Source of the DNA: Solirubrobacter sp963724195
Lineage (GTDB): Bacteria > Actinomycetota > Thermoleophilia > Solirubrobacterales > Solirubrobacteraceae
Direction of reading: 5' to 3'
Assembly (NCBI GenBank): GCA_963724195.1
Contig: CAVRTQ010000016.1
Location: 434,001 to 498,000, forward strand
Length of the DNA: 64,000 bases
In this document: positions 24,842 through 33,749 of the stretch, piece by piece
How the letters are laid out: the number at the start of each line of letters is the position of its first letter
Position numbering within the stretch: the stretch's first letter is position 1
Position numbers and translations under genes: made by a program
The notes under the pieces: generated by a model
Databases searched by the model: none
Told to the model about the DNA's origin: nothing
Seen by the model: the letters and a program-made list of their open reading frames with translations, nothing else

Positions 24842-25601
24842 GTGGCCGGGCGGGCGGACTTCGCGTTCGAACGACACCCCGGAATCGACCTCCGGGGCGT
24901 CGATCTCGTCGAGGCGACGCTGCAGGAGGCGGAGTTCCCGGGCGCGAACCTCGACGGCGTCGCCGCGTACGACGCCCTCGCCAACGGCATCGTGCTCACC
25001 GGCGCTTCGCTCTCGGGCGCGAACTTCGCCAAGGCCGCGCTCGTCGAGGCCGACTTCCGCGACGCCACCGCGATCGGCACGAGCTTCAACCGCGCGACGC
25101 TCTCGGGCGCCGCTTCGACCGCGCCGTCCTGCGCGGCGCGACGTTCCGCGGCACGCACCTCGACGGCGCGTCCTTCATCGGCGCCGACGTCACCGACGCC
25201 GACTTCGACGGCGCCCACCTGAGCCGAGTGGCCCTGTCCGACGCGGAGCCGATCTCGAGGACCTGGACTGCGCGTTGTTCATCGACGGCGCCGGCGACCG
25301 GGAGACGCTGGCCAGGCTCCTCGGCGAATCGCTCGGCCTCACGGCGGATCGCCGCTGGCTCGAGGGCAAAGGCGTCACGCTGCTCGTCGACAAGAACGAC
25401 GACGCGTACGGCGGCGACCGCGACGACCCCGTGCGCGGGTTCCTGTTCTACGCGCTCTGCGTGGAGTGGTACTTCGCCCCGGACGTCCCGACCCCGCTAC
25501 GCGCCGCGCTGGTCGCCCAGGCGATGCGAATCGTCCGCGTCGCCGGCGGCCGCGCCACCGCGGCCTGCGACTACGAGCACGCCCTCCCGCCCGCTTCTTA
25601 A
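24842..25601 (+). pseudogene. Pentapeptide-repeat protein, two frameshifts, stop codon supplied by a palindromic repeat
   Basis: The first 90 residues are pentapeptide repeats of the A(D/N)LxX type (FPGANLDGV, LSGANFAKAALVEADF), forming a right-handed quadrilateral helix. A missing base near 25108 moves the repeats to another frame (RFDRAVLRGATFRGTHLDGA). A second missing base near 25256 moves to the frame of a C-terminal domain (EDLDCALFIDGAGDRETLA to CDYEHALPPAS) that I do not recognise. The last part could also be a separate small gene starting near GTG 25228. The TAA at 25599-25601 is the first three bases of repeat copy 1. Confidence 0.6.
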
Positions 25602-25621
25602 AGAGGGACAGTCCCTCTTTA
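25599..25621. repeat. Dispersed 23-bp palindrome, copy 1
   Basis: Perfect arms TAAAGAGGGAC / GTCCCTCTTTA around a central A. Its leading TAA is the stop of the pentapeptide-repeat gene. It is followed by a GC-rich tandem array. Confidence 0.92.
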
Positions 25622-25701
25622 GATTCGCGCGACGGCGCGACGCACGGCGGCACAGGGCGCGGCGAGCGGCGGCAAGGTCGCGCGGCGGCGCGGCGGCGGC
25701 A

Positions 25702-25831
25702 GGCGGCGCGGCCAGGCGGCGCGGCAAGGCGGCGCGGCAAGGCGGCGCGGCAAGGCGGCGCGGCAAGGCGGCGCGGCAAGGCGGCGCGGCAAGGCGGCGC
25801 GGCAAGGCGGCGCGGCAAGGCGGCGCGGCGG
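25702..25831. repeat. 13-bp tandem repeat array (10 units)
   Basis: Ten head-to-tail units of GGCGGCGCGGCAA. The first ends CCA and the last ends CGG, and the eight in between are identical. The surrounding 25630-25860 is low-complexity GC sequence. Because 13 is not a multiple of 3, the array cannot keep one peptide frame, so it is not a coding repeat. It fills most of the 328-bp stretch 25622-25949, which otherwise holds no gene. Confidence 0.93.
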
Positions 25832-25949
25832 CACAGTGCGGCGCGCGGCGCGGGCGGCGGGGCCGCTGCGGCCCGGGCGGTTGGGCGCCGGTTTGCGCCC
25901 TGCCCGGGTCGAGCGGATCGTGTTCCTCTCCGCGGCCCAGCCGGATCGA

Positions 25950-26257
25950 TCAGTCCTCCCAGACCAGATCGCCGGCGGGCGCGGGGGTCAGGTGCGGGAC
26001 TTCGTCGCCGGGCGATGAACCGGCGACGTACACACCTGGGGCCGAGGCTGCGTCATCCCTGCGCGGCGACGGGTTTTACGACGATGATCGAGCGTTCGGC
26101 GGTGCGGGTGCACGACGGTGGGGGCGGGCGATTCGCGGTCAGCGAACGCGCGGGCCTCACCCAGCGTGACGAGCTCCAGGGCCGTATCCATAGCCCCGCG
26201 CACCAGCGCTCGGAGCGAGCGCTTGTTCTGGCGGCGTTCGGTCATCGAAGGGAACAT
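25950..26257 (-). pseudogene. Small hypothetical gene with probable frameshifts
   Basis: A 5' part in one frame (MTERRQNKRSLRALVRGAMD, then a region ending FADRESPAPT) and a 3' part in another (DDAASAPGVYVAGSSPG, then HLTPAPAGDLVWED and TGA at 25950) both read like real protein. They are joined only if one or two bases are added or lost near 26070-26110. If unbroken it would be about 100 residues. As written, the first frame stops at 25988. No family is recognised. It sits beside the 13-bp array. Confidence 0.4.
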
Positions 26258-26383
26258 GTGTTCGCAAGGCTATGGATCCGGTCGGACGGAAAAAAGCCCA
26301 AGGTGCGGGATCCGGACCCCGGTATTTGCGGATTCCGCGGCGTAGAGCCGAACAGGGGTTCGCAGGCTGCAAGCGATCTTGCA

Positions 26384-26401
26384 CGGGCGTCATAACGCCC
26401 G
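26384..26401 (-). terminator. Possible terminator after the YbjN gene
   Basis: A 7-bp stem (CGGGCGT/ACGCCCG) with the loop CATA, 13 bp beyond the YbjN-like stop codon on the minus strand. There is no T-tract. The rest of 26258-26414 shows no gene. Confidence 0.35.
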
Positions 26402-26414
26402 GCCGACGGGCGAC

Positions 26415-26861
26415 CTACTCGCCGTATTCGCTGAGCTTCGCCTCGAACGGCTTGCCGCCGAGGGAGTCGGCGAGCTCGTCGTCCAGGCGGTCGGCGGCGC
26501 CCGCGATCTCGTAGATCGCGTTCACCAGCTCACCGGACTGGAGCGTCTCGCCGAGGAGGTCGTAGCGCGCGATCAGCACCCCGTCGCGGAACGTGAACTT
26601 CACGAAGAAGAAGCTCCGGTTGAGGTCGTTCAGGAGGTTCAGCGCGTGTGCGGCGCCCGGCGAGTCCGGGTCGATGTCCTGCAGCACGGGGGAGTGGACG
26701 ATGATGACGACGCTGTCGTCCTGCCACTCGCGGAAATCGATGAAGACGGCGGCCGAGTCGAACCGCAGCCGATACGTCCGCCCGTCGCCGGAGACCTGGT
26801 ACAGCAGCCCTTCGCGGACCAGGATCCCGGCTACCTGCTCAATGCTCGCGTCGACGTCCAC
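26415..26861 (-). CDS. YbjN domain-containing protein
   Basis: A 148-residue cytosolic protein with the YbjN/secretion-chaperone-like fold: alternating strands such as LYQVSGDGRTYRLRF and SFFFVKFTFRDGVLIARYDL, then an acidic helical end. Family members have no known catalytic role and are thought to be chaperone-like or regulatory. The gene is last in a minus-strand set behind the HD protein and the isocitrate dehydrogenase-like gene, starting 29 nt after the latter. Confidence 0.75.
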   Translation of the reverse strand: MDVDASIEQVAGILVREGLLYQVSGDGRTYRLRFDSAAVFIDFREWQDDSVVIIVHSPVLQDIDPDSPGAAHALNLLNDLNRSFFFVKFTFRDGVLIARYDLLGETLQSGELVNAIYEIAGAADRLDDELADSLGGKPFEAKLSEYGE

Positions 26862-26890
26862 CCGTCGACAATTGTGCCGTACGACCGCCC

Positions 26891-27982
26891 TCAGCGACTG
26901 CCGAGGGACGACCAGACTTCCATCTTGGTCCGGATCCGGTCCAGGACGTCATCCGTGAACTCGGACGTCGTGGCGTGCCCGCCGAGGTCGATCGTCTTGA
27001 CCCCGGAGGCCGTCGCTTCCAGGACCGACTCGTACACGGCGCGGGACGCGCGCTCGGCGCCGGCGAAGCCCTTCGCGCCCGCGTAGGACAGCACCGACCC
27101 GCAGGCCAGCAGCATCGCCATCGGGTTCGCCAGGTTCTTGCCGAACAGCGACGGCGCGGTGCCGTGCGGCGCCTCGGCCATCGCCACGCCCACGTTGTAC
27201 TCGGCGTCAAAGCTCAAAAGCACCGACTCCGCACCCGCGATCGACCCGAACATCGGCATCACGAGGTCCGACAGACAGTCGCCGTCTCGATTCAGTGCGG
27301 GAATCACGAGCGGTGAGTCGGCGGCGCCGGAGATCAGGCCCGCGTACAGGGCGTCGATCAGCACCGGCTGATACGCGACGTCCGGGTACTTGGCCGCCGC
27401 GGCGTCCATCTCCTCCTTCAGGAGCCCGTCGTAGGTCGGCGAGACGGTCCACTTGGGCCCGCCGTAGACCTTCGCGCCGATCCGCTCGGCGAACATGAAC
27501 GCGTACTCGGCGACCGCCCGGCAGGTCGAGCGCGAGATCCGCATCGTCATGAACGCGGCTTCTTCGTCGTCTTCGCCCTCGCGCCACTGCTTGGCGCCGT
27601 AGGCGTCGTCGACGGCCATCCGGACGACGGAGATGGGGTGATAGACGCCCGAGACGGGGCCCACGACGCCCGGGATCCGGCGCCCGGTGCGCACGATCAC
27701 CTTGCCGTCGACCTCCTCGCGCAGGATGCGGTTCGGGGAGCCGACGTCGTCGCGGCCCTCCGGCGTGATCGTCGCCGCCTTCAGACCGAACCCGGCCTCG
27801 CGCATGGCGCGCGCGGCCTCGTGGACGATTTCGTTCCCGGTCTCCCGCCGCTTCTCGAGCGACAGGTCGTAGTGGACCAGCTCGAGCTCGAGGCCGAGCA
27901 GCTCGGGGTCAAGGACACGGATCGACTGCTCGAGCAGCTCCTGACCCGTCTCGTCGCCCTCGAGGACGATGATCTTCAGCAT
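26891..27982 (-). CDS. Isocitrate/isopropylmalate family dehydrogenase
   Basis: Beta-decarboxylating dehydrogenase of 363 residues. It carries the family N-terminus (IIVLEGDETGQELLEQS), the substrate arginine region (VRTGRRIPGV, ISRSTCRAVAEYAF), the metal-binding aspartates in DGDCLSDLVMPMFGS, and the cofactor segment HGTAPSLFGKNLANPMAMLL. The HGTAP loop with downstream context suggests isocitrate dehydrogenase more than LeuB, which is already present at 3318. Cofactor preference is not certain. It forms an operon with the HD protein (12 bp upstream) and YbjN. Confidence 0.85.
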   Translation of the reverse strand: MLKIIVLEGDETGQELLEQSIRVLDPELLGLELELVHYDLSLEKRRETGNEIVHEAARAMREAGFGLKAATITPEGRDDVGSPNRILREEVDGKVIVRTGRRIPGVVGPVSGVYHPISVVRMAVDDAYGAKQWREGEDDEEAAFMTMRISRSTCRAVAEYAFMFAERIGAKVYGGPKWTVSPTYDGLLKEEMDAAAAKYPDVAYQPVLIDALYAGLISGAADSPLVIPALNRDGDCLSDLVMPMFGSIAGAESVLLSFDAEYNVGVAMAEAPHGTAPSLFGKNLANPMAMLLACGSVLSYAGAKGFAGAERASRAVYESVLEATASGVKTIDLGGHATTSEFTDDVLDRIRTKMEVWSSLGSR

Positions 27983-27994
27983 CGACGAAGCAGA

Positions 27995-28573
27995 CTAGCT
28001 GGGGGAGCCGGCGAGACCGAGCTCGGCCGCGTGCGGCTCCAGGGCGGCGATGACGAACGCGAGGTGCTCGTCGAAGTCCAGGCCCAGGTTCTCGGCGCCC
28101 TCGCGCATCGCCTCGCGGTCCACCGCGGCGGCGAACGCGGGCGTCTTCATCTTCTTCTTGACGGATTTCGGCGTCATGCCGGTGATCCCGTCCGGTCGCA
28201 CGTACGCGCAGGCCATCACGAAGCCGGAGAGCTCGTCCACCGCGAACAGCGTCTTCTCCATCGGCGTGTCGCGCGAGACCTCCAGGTAGTCCGCGTGGGA
28301 CGCGACGGCGCGCACCATGTCCTCCGGGAACTCGAGCCGCTCGAGCTCGGCCAGCGCGTACCGGGGGTGGCCCGTGTGCAGGTCCGGATAGCGCTCGTAG
28401 TCGAGGTCGTGCAGCATCCCGACCATGCCCCAGCGCTCGGGATCCTCGCCGAACTTCTCCGCGTACGCGCGCATGCAGGCCTCGACCGCGAGCACGTGAC
28501 GACGCAGGCTTTCGGACTCCGTCCACTCGCAGAAAAGGGTCCAGGCTTCGTCACGCGTCATGGGCAGGGTCAT
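27995..28573 (-). CDS. HD domain-containing phosphohydrolase-like protein
   Basis: A 192-residue protein with the metal-binding HD pattern: His in RRHVLAVEA, the HD pair in GMLHDLDYE, and a later His/Asp in AVASHADYL. Such proteins hydrolyse phosphate esters of nucleotides or related compounds; the substrate is unknown. A second Met 4 codons in (28561) could be the start. It is divergent from murA, with only 27 bp between the starts. Confidence 0.82.
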   Translation of the reverse strand: MTLPMTRDEAWTLFCEWTESESLRRHVLAVEACMRAYAEKFGEDPERWGMVGMLHDLDYERYPDLHTGHPRYALAELERLEFPEDMVRAVASHADYLEVSRDTPMEKTLFAVDELSGFVMACAYVRPDGITGMTPKSVKKKMKTPAFAAAVDREAMREGAENLGLDFDEHLAFVIAALEPHAAELGLAGSPS

Positions 28574-28600
28574 GGACTCGGTAGCCTAGCCGCCGCCCCT

Positions 28601-29890
28601 ATGGAGAAGTTCGTCATCGAAGGTGGCGTGCCGCTGTCCGGCACCGTCACGCCCGCCGGCAACAAGAACGCCGCCCTGCCACTGCTCGCGTGTGCCCTGC
28701 TCACGGACGAGGACGTCACGCTGCACAACGTCCCCGCGATCCGCGACACCGAGGCCCTGCTGGAGCTGCTCGTGGACCTCGGCGTGACCGTCGAGCGTCT
28801 TGACCTCAACACCGTGAAGATGAACGCGGCCAACGTGACCAAGACGCACGTGGACGCGGATCTCGCGGAGCGGATCCGCGCGAGCTTCCTGGCCGCGGGC
28901 CCGCTGCTCGCGCGCTTCGGCAGCGCCACGATGCCGCCCCCGGGCGGTGACGTGATCGGCCGCCGCCGCCTGGACCCGCACCTCGACGCCTTCCGCGCGC
29001 TCGGCGCGACCGTCGAGCACGGCAAGGACATCGTCATCACCGCCCCCGACGCGGGCCTCACCGCCTGCGACTTCTTCATGGACGAGCCGTCCGTGATGGG
29101 TACGGAGAACGCGCTGATGGCCGCCGCGGGCGTCCCCGGCACCACGATCATCCGCAACGCCGCGTGCGAGCCGCACGTGCAGGACGTCGCGCGCATGCTC
29201 AACAAGATGGGCGCCGCGATCGAGGGCATCGGCTCGAACGTGATGACCGTCCACGGCGTCGCGAAGCTCGGCGGCTGCGTGCATTCGGTGTCTCCTGATC
29301 ACATCGAGATCGGGTCGTTCATGGCGCTCGCGGGCGTCACCGGCGGTGAGATGGACATCGTCGGCTGCGTCGCCGACGACCTGCGGATGGTCCGGCTCGC
29401 GTTCCGCCGCCTCGGCCTCGAGTCCGAGATGCGCGAGGACGGCACCTGCCACATCCCGGGCGACCAGAAGCTCGTCGTCCAGCGCGACGCGGGCAACTAC
29501 CAGTCCAAGGTCGAAGACGGCCCGTGGCCCGCGTTCCCGGCCGACCTCACGAGCATCGCCGTCGCGCTCGCGACGCAGTCCGAGGGCTCCGTCCTGATCT
29601 TCGAGAAGATGTTCGAGAACCGCCTGTTCTTCGTGGACAAGCTGATCTCGATGGGCGCGGAGATCACGATCTGCGACCCGCACCGGGCGATCGTCATCGG
29701 CCCGCGCCAGCTGCGCGGCGCCCGCGTCTCCAGCCCGGACATCCGCGCCGGCATGGCGATGCTGATCGCCGCCGTGTGCGCGCAGGGCACGAGCGAGATC
29801 CACAACGTGCGCGACATCGACCGCGGCTACGAGCGCATCGACGAGCGCCTGCTCGCGCTGGGCGCGCAGATCGAGCGCGTCCCGGCGTGA
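28601..29890 (+). CDS. murA: UDP-N-acetylglucosamine 1-carboxyvinyltransferase, Asp-type active site
   Basis: First committed step of peptidoglycan synthesis: transfer of enolpyruvate from PEP to UDP-GlcNAc. The 429-residue protein has Lys22 in AGNKNAAL and the two inverse-barrel domains. The catalytic loop reads PPGGDVIGRRRLD, so the usual Cys is Asp117. In other bacteria (e.g. mycobacteria, Chlamydia) this replacement makes the enzyme insensitive to fosfomycin. The frame is open upstream to 27638, but that is antisense to the HD and IDH genes. Its stop overlaps the hisZ GTG, coupling it to the histidine operon. Confidence 0.95.
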   Translation: MEKFVIEGGVPLSGTVTPAGNKNAALPLLACALLTDEDVTLHNVPAIRDTEALLELLVDLGVTVERLDLNTVKMNAANVTKTHVDADLAERIRASFLAAGPLLARFGSATMPPPGGDVIGRRRLDPHLDAFRALGATVEHGKDIVITAPDAGLTACDFFMDEPSVMGTENALMAAAGVPGTTIIRNAACEPHVQDVARMLNKMGAAIEGIGSNVMTVHGVAKLGGCVHSVSPDHIEIGSFMALAGVTGGEMDIVGCVADDLRMVRLAFRRLGLESEMREDGTCHIPGDQKLVVQRDAGNYQSKVEDGPWPAFPADLTSIAVALATQSEGSVLIFEKMFENRLFFVDKLISMGAEITICDPHRAIVIGPRQLRGARVSSPDIRAGMAMLIAAVCAQGTSEIHNVRDIDRGYERIDERLLALGAQIERVPA

Positions 29891-30801
29891 TCCACCCGAT
29901 CCCGAGCGGCACGCGCGACGTGCTCCCGGACGAGCTCCGGGAGCTGCGCGCCATCACGGACGGCATCCGTGGCGTGTTCGACTCGTTCGGTTACGGCGAG
30001 GTCGCGACGCCCGCGCTCGAGTACGAGAGCGTGCTCACGCGCGGCGACACCGCGGCCGCCGATCCCGCCTACCGGCTGTTCGACGAGCACGGCAACGTGC
30101 TCGTGCTGCGGCCGGACATGACGATTCCGATCGCGCGCGTCGTGGCCACGCGCTACTCGACGTCGGAGATCCCGCTGCGGTTCTCCTACGTCGCGCACGC
30201 CTACCGGGCGATCAAGCAGCACCGGCTCCAGCCGCGGGAGATCCTGCAGGCGGGCATCGAGCTCGTGGGCGCGCCCGGGCCGACCGGCACCGCCGAGGCG
30301 ATCACCGTGCTGTGCGCGGCGCTCGACGCCGCCGGGCTGGTCTCCTACCGCGTGGGCCTCGGCGACGCTTCGCTGTTCCCGCGCGCGCTCGCCGCCGCGG
30401 ACGTGCACGACACGGGGCCGATCCTCAAGGAGCTCGCCTCGCGCGATCTCGTCGGACTGGAGCGCGAGCTGCGCGCGGTCGGCGCCGTCGAGCTGCTCGA
30501 CCTCGCCCGGACGCGCGGCGGGGTGGAGGTCGTGCCCGAGGGCGAGCCGCTGCGCGAGGTGTTCGAGCTGCTCGCGCCCGACGTGGCCGAGCGCGTGATC
30601 TTCGACCTCGGCCTGGTGCGGACGCTCGGCTACTACACCGGGCCCGTGTTCGAGGTCTACGACGCCGCGTTCGGGTCGCCGCTGGGCGGCGGCGGGCGCT
30701 ACGACGACCTGCTGGGCCGCTTCGGGCGGTCTTTGCCGGCCGCCGGCTGGGCGCTGGACGTCGAGCGCGTGCACGCCGCTGTGCTGGGAGAAGGTCGATG
30801 A
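29887..30801 (+). CDS. hisZ: ATP phosphoribosyltransferase regulatory subunit
   Basis: A class II histidyl-tRNA synthetase-like protein (304 aa) that lacks a tRNA-binding domain and forms the regulatory part of the HisG enzyme. Motif 2-like (LPLRFSYVAHAYR) and the HisRS-like GLVRTLGYYTGPVFEVY are visible. The partner HisG is the short form that needs HisZ, and it overlaps by 4 nt, which confirms the assignment. GTG start in the murA stop. Confidence 0.92.
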   Translation: MIHPIPSGTRDVLPDELRELRAITDGIRGVFDSFGYGEVATPALEYESVLTRGDTAAADPAYRLFDEHGNVLVLRPDMTIPIARVVATRYSTSEIPLRFSYVAHAYRAIKQHRLQPREILQAGIELVGAPGPTGTAEAITVLCAALDAAGLVSYRVGLGDASLFPRALAAADVHDTGPILKELASRDLVGLERELRAVGAVELLDLARTRGGVEVVPEGEPLREVFELLAPDVAERVIFDLGLVRTLGYYTGPVFEVYDAAFGSPLGGGGRYDDLLGRFGRSLPAAGWALDVERVHAAVLGEGR

Positions 30802-31418
30802 GGATCGCCGTGCCCCGCGGGGCGCTGTTCAAGGAAGCGCTGGACGTGCTCGACGGCCTCGGCATCGACACCGCCGAGGTGCGCTCGAACGACCGCAAGC
30901 TGCTGTTCGAGGAGTCCGGGCTGATCACGATGCGCCCGTCCGACGTGCCCACGTACGTGGAGTCGGGCGCGGCGGACATCGGCATCACCGGCAAGGACGT
31001 GCTCGCCGAGCACCCCGAGCGCAACGTCTACGAGCTGCACGACCTCGGCTTCGGGCGCTGCGAGATGGTGTTCGCGACCGTCGACGGTGACGATCCCGCC
31101 GCGGAGGCCCTGCGCCGGCTCGGGATCATGCGGATCGCGACCAAGTACCCGAACATGGCCAGCGCGTACTTCGAGAAGACCGGCCGCCAGGTCGAGATCG
31201 TCGAGGTCAAGGGCTCGGTGGAGCTCGCGCCGCTGACCGGGATGGTGCACGGGATCGTGGACCTCACGGCCACCGGCACGACGCTGCGCGAGAACGGCCT
31301 CGTGGTCCGCGAGACGATCTCGGTCGCCACGGCGCGGCTGATCGCCAACCCGGTCTCCTACCGCGTGAAGGCGGCGGAGATCGACGCGGTCCTGGAGAAG
31401 CTGCGTGGGACGGGCTGA
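30798..31418 (+). CDS. hisG: ATP phosphoribosyltransferase, short form
   Basis: First step of histidine synthesis, joining ATP and PRPP. At 206 residues it has only the two catalytic domains and no C-terminal histidine-binding domain, as in the hetero-octameric HisG-HisZ type. The PRPP-binding DLTATGTTLRENGL is intact. An ATG with a GGAGAAGG ribosome site overlaps the hisZ stop, and hisD starts 14 nt before its end. Confidence 0.95.
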   Translation: MRIAVPRGALFKEALDVLDGLGIDTAEVRSNDRKLLFEESGLITMRPSDVPTYVESGAADIGITGKDVLAEHPERNVYELHDLGFGRCEMVFATVDGDDPAAEALRRLGIMRIATKYPNMASAYFEKTGRQVEIVEVKGSVELAPLTGMVHGIVDLTATGTTLRENGLVVRETISVATARLIANPVSYRVKAAEIDAVLEKLRGTG

Positions 31419-32551
31419 CGAGATCCGCGCGTCGGTGCCGGCGGGCGCGTCGGTGGCTGAGGATGTCGCGAGGATCATCGCCGGGGTGCGCTCCGGTGGT
31501 GACGCGGCGCTCGAGGAGTTCGAGGTCGGCTTCGGCGCGGGCGCGCGTGCGCCCTTCGCGGCGGAGGCCGGGGTGCTCGACGACGCCGTGCGCGCCGGGC
31601 TCGAGGTCGCGATCCACAACGTCCGCGCGGTGGCGGAGGCGGGCCTCGACGGCGATCGCCTCGTGACGCTCCCGCAGGGCCACAACGTCACGCTGCGTGA
31701 GGTGCCCGTGCGGCGGGCCGCGGTCTACGCGCCCGGGGGCCGGAACCCGTATCCGTCGACGGTCGTGATGGGCGTCGTGACGGCGCGCGCCGCGGGCGTG
31801 GACGAGGTGTACGTCGTCGGCGCGCCGCATCCGGTGATGGTCGCCGCGGCGGAGCTGTGCGGCGCGGACGCCTACTTCGCCGTCACCGGCGCCCAGGCCG
31901 TCGCGGCGCTTGGCGTACGGCACCGAGTCGATCCCCAAGGTGGACGTGATCGTCGGCCCGGGCTCGCTGTGGGTGCAGGAGGCCAAGCGGCAGGTGTCCG
32001 GCGTGGTCGGCATCGACGGGTTCGCCGGGCCGTCCGATCTGACCGTGGTCGCCACCGCGGGCGCCGACCTGGAGGCGCTGAAGGCCGATCTCGCGGGCCA
32101 GGCCGAGCACGGCGAAGGGTCGTTGACGGTCGCGGTGAGCGACGACCAGGCGATCCTGGACGCGCTCGAGGCCCAGCATTCGGTGCTGCTCGGGATGGAC
32201 GAGGCCCTGGCCTTCGTCGAGGAGCTCGCGCCGGAGCATCTGCAGCTCGCGGGGGAAGCCGCCGAGGCGCTCGCGCCCCGGATTCGCTCCGCCGGCTGCC
32301 TGTTCGTGGGCTCGTCGTCCGGCACCGCGTTCGGCGACTACGTCGCGGGTTCGAACCACGTCCTGCCCACCGAGGGCGCCGCGCGCTTCGCCTCCGGCCT
32401 CAACGTCCGCCACTTCCGGCGGCGGATGGCCGAGGTCCGCGTGGGGAGCGCGGGAGCCGCTCTGGCCGCCGCCGGCGTGCCGATCGCGGAAGCCGAAGCG
32501 TTCCCGGCCCATGCCGCCAGCATGGGCTTGCGTCAGAATCCCCGCCCGTGA
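31405..32551 (+). CDS. hisD: Histidinol dehydrogenase, with a single-base frameshift
   Basis: Zinc enzyme catalysing the last two oxidations of histidine synthesis. The first part reads normally to FAVTGAQAVAAL, and the rest (AYGTESIPKVDVIVGPGS, Zn/active-site regions GQAEHGEGS, APEHLQLA and GSNHVLPT) lies one frame away. One extra T at 31910/31911 explains the break, and removing it yields about 381 residues in a single frame ending at TGA 32549. The N-terminus (MGRADEIRA) is shorter than usual for the family. The surrounding operon is intact, so a sequence error is likely. Confidence 0.9.
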
Positions 32552-33147
32552 CCCGCTCCGCTTCGATTTCCCGCAAGACGGGGGAGACCGACGTCTCCCT
32601 CACCCTCGGCCTGGCCGGGACCGCCGCCGGCACGCGCTTGACCGGCGTCGGGTTCTTCGACCACATGCTCGACCTGCTCGCCCGCCACGGCCGGCTGGAG
32701 CTGGACGTGAAGGTCACCGGGGACCTGCAGACCGGGTCGCATCACACGGTCGAGGACACCGGGATCGTGTTCGGGCAGGCGCTGGACCAGGCGCTCGGCG
32801 ACCGGCGCGGGATCTACCGCTACGGGCACGCCGTCGTGCCGATGGACGAGGCGCGCGCGATGTGCGCGATCGACGTCTCCGGCCGCCCGTACACGCTCGT
32901 CAGCGGCTTTGACCGGCTGCCGTCCGGCTCGATCAACGGCTTCGACTACGAAGAGGCCGAGGAGTTCTTCCGCGCGGTGGCCAGTGCCGCGCGCCTGACG
33001 CTGCACATCGAGATCCAGGCGGGCACGAACGGCCACCACATGGTCGAGGCGTGCTTCAAGGCGTTCGCACGGGCACTGCGCGGCGCCGTGGCGATCGATC
33101 CCGACGAGACCGGCGTGCCGTCCACCAAGGGGACGCTGACCTCGTGA
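32548..33147 (+). CDS. hisB: Imidazoleglycerol-phosphate dehydratase
   Basis: Monofunctional dehydratase (199 aa) forming imidazole acetol phosphate; it has no histidinol phosphatase domain. The Mn-binding histidine motifs FFDHML, SHHTVEDTGI and TNGHHMVEACFKA are all present. The GTG start overlaps the hisD TGA, and its own TGA overlaps the hisH GTG. Confidence 0.95.
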   Translation: MTRSASISRKTGETDVSLTLGLAGTAAGTRLTGVGFFDHMLDLLARHGRLELDVKVTGDLQTGSHHTVEDTGIVFGQALDQALGDRRGIYRYGHAVVPMDEARAMCAIDVSGRPYTLVSGFDRLPSGSINGFDYEEAEEFFRAVASAARLTLHIEIQAGTNGHHMVEACFKAFARALRGAVAIDPDETGVPSTKGTLTS

Positions 33148-33749
33148 TCGCGATCGCCGACTACGGGATGGGCAACCGCCGCAGCGTCGAGAAGGCGCTC
33201 GCGCACGTGGGAGCGCCGTCCGTGATCACGTCCGACGTCCGCGACGCCAGCGCGATCATCCTGCCCGGCGTGGGCGCGTTCCCGGAGGCGATGCGCCACC
33301 TCGAGCGCTCCGGCCTGGGTGAGCAGCTGATCGAGCGCGCCGCCGCCGGCGTGCCGCTGCTCGGCATCTGCCTCGGGATGCAGCTGCTGTTCGAGTCCTC
33401 CGACGAGCACGAGGGCGCCGCCGGGCTCGGCATCCTCGCGGGCACCGTGACCAAGCTGCAGTCGCCGCGGCTGCCGCACATCGGCTGGAACCTCGTGGGG
33501 TTCAAGCGGCCGTCCGTGCTCACCGAAGGCCTCGGCGAGGCCGCGGCCTTCTACCACGTGCACTCGTTCGCCTGCCGCCCGACCGATGTCGCGGACGTCG
33601 TGGGCGAGAGCGAGTACGGAGAGCGGTTCGTGAGCGTCGTCGAGCGCGACAACGTCATGGCCGCCCAGTTCCACCCTGAGAAGTCTTCTACCGACGGTTT
33701 GCTGATGCTCAAGAACTTCGCCGCCCTGGCGGCTGCCGTAGTCGCATGA
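33144..33749 (+). CDS. hisH: Imidazole glycerol phosphate synthase, glutaminase subunit
   Basis: Class I glutamine amidotransferase (201 aa) that feeds ammonia to HisF. The nucleophile is Cys76 in GICLGMQLLFE, with the partner His-Glu in FHPEKSS near the C-terminus. GTGA overlap with hisB, ATGA overlap with hisA. Confidence 0.95.
   Translation: MIAIADYGMGNRRSVEKALAHVGAPSVITSDVRDASAIILPGVGAFPEAMRHLERSGLGEQLIERAAAGVPLLGICLGMQLLFESSDEHEGAAGLGILAGTVTKLQSPRLPHIGWNLVGFKRPSVLTEGLGEAAAFYHVHSFACRPTDVADVVGESEYGERFVSVVERDNVMAAQFHPEKSSTDGLLMLKNFAALAAAVVA

Noticed and set aside
25702..25831. CRISPR-like array
   Set aside because: The units are 13 bp and contiguous with no unique spacers, and no cas gene is nearby. 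It is a minisatellite.
26290..26375. Possible tRNA (GGGGTTCGCAGG resembles a T arm)
   Set aside because: No 7-bp acceptor stem or anticodon arm can be formed around it.
26891..27982. Second leuB
   Set aside because: The superfamily is right, but the loop HGTAPSLFGKN and genomic context differ from the leuB at 3318; isocitrate dehydrogenase is more likely.
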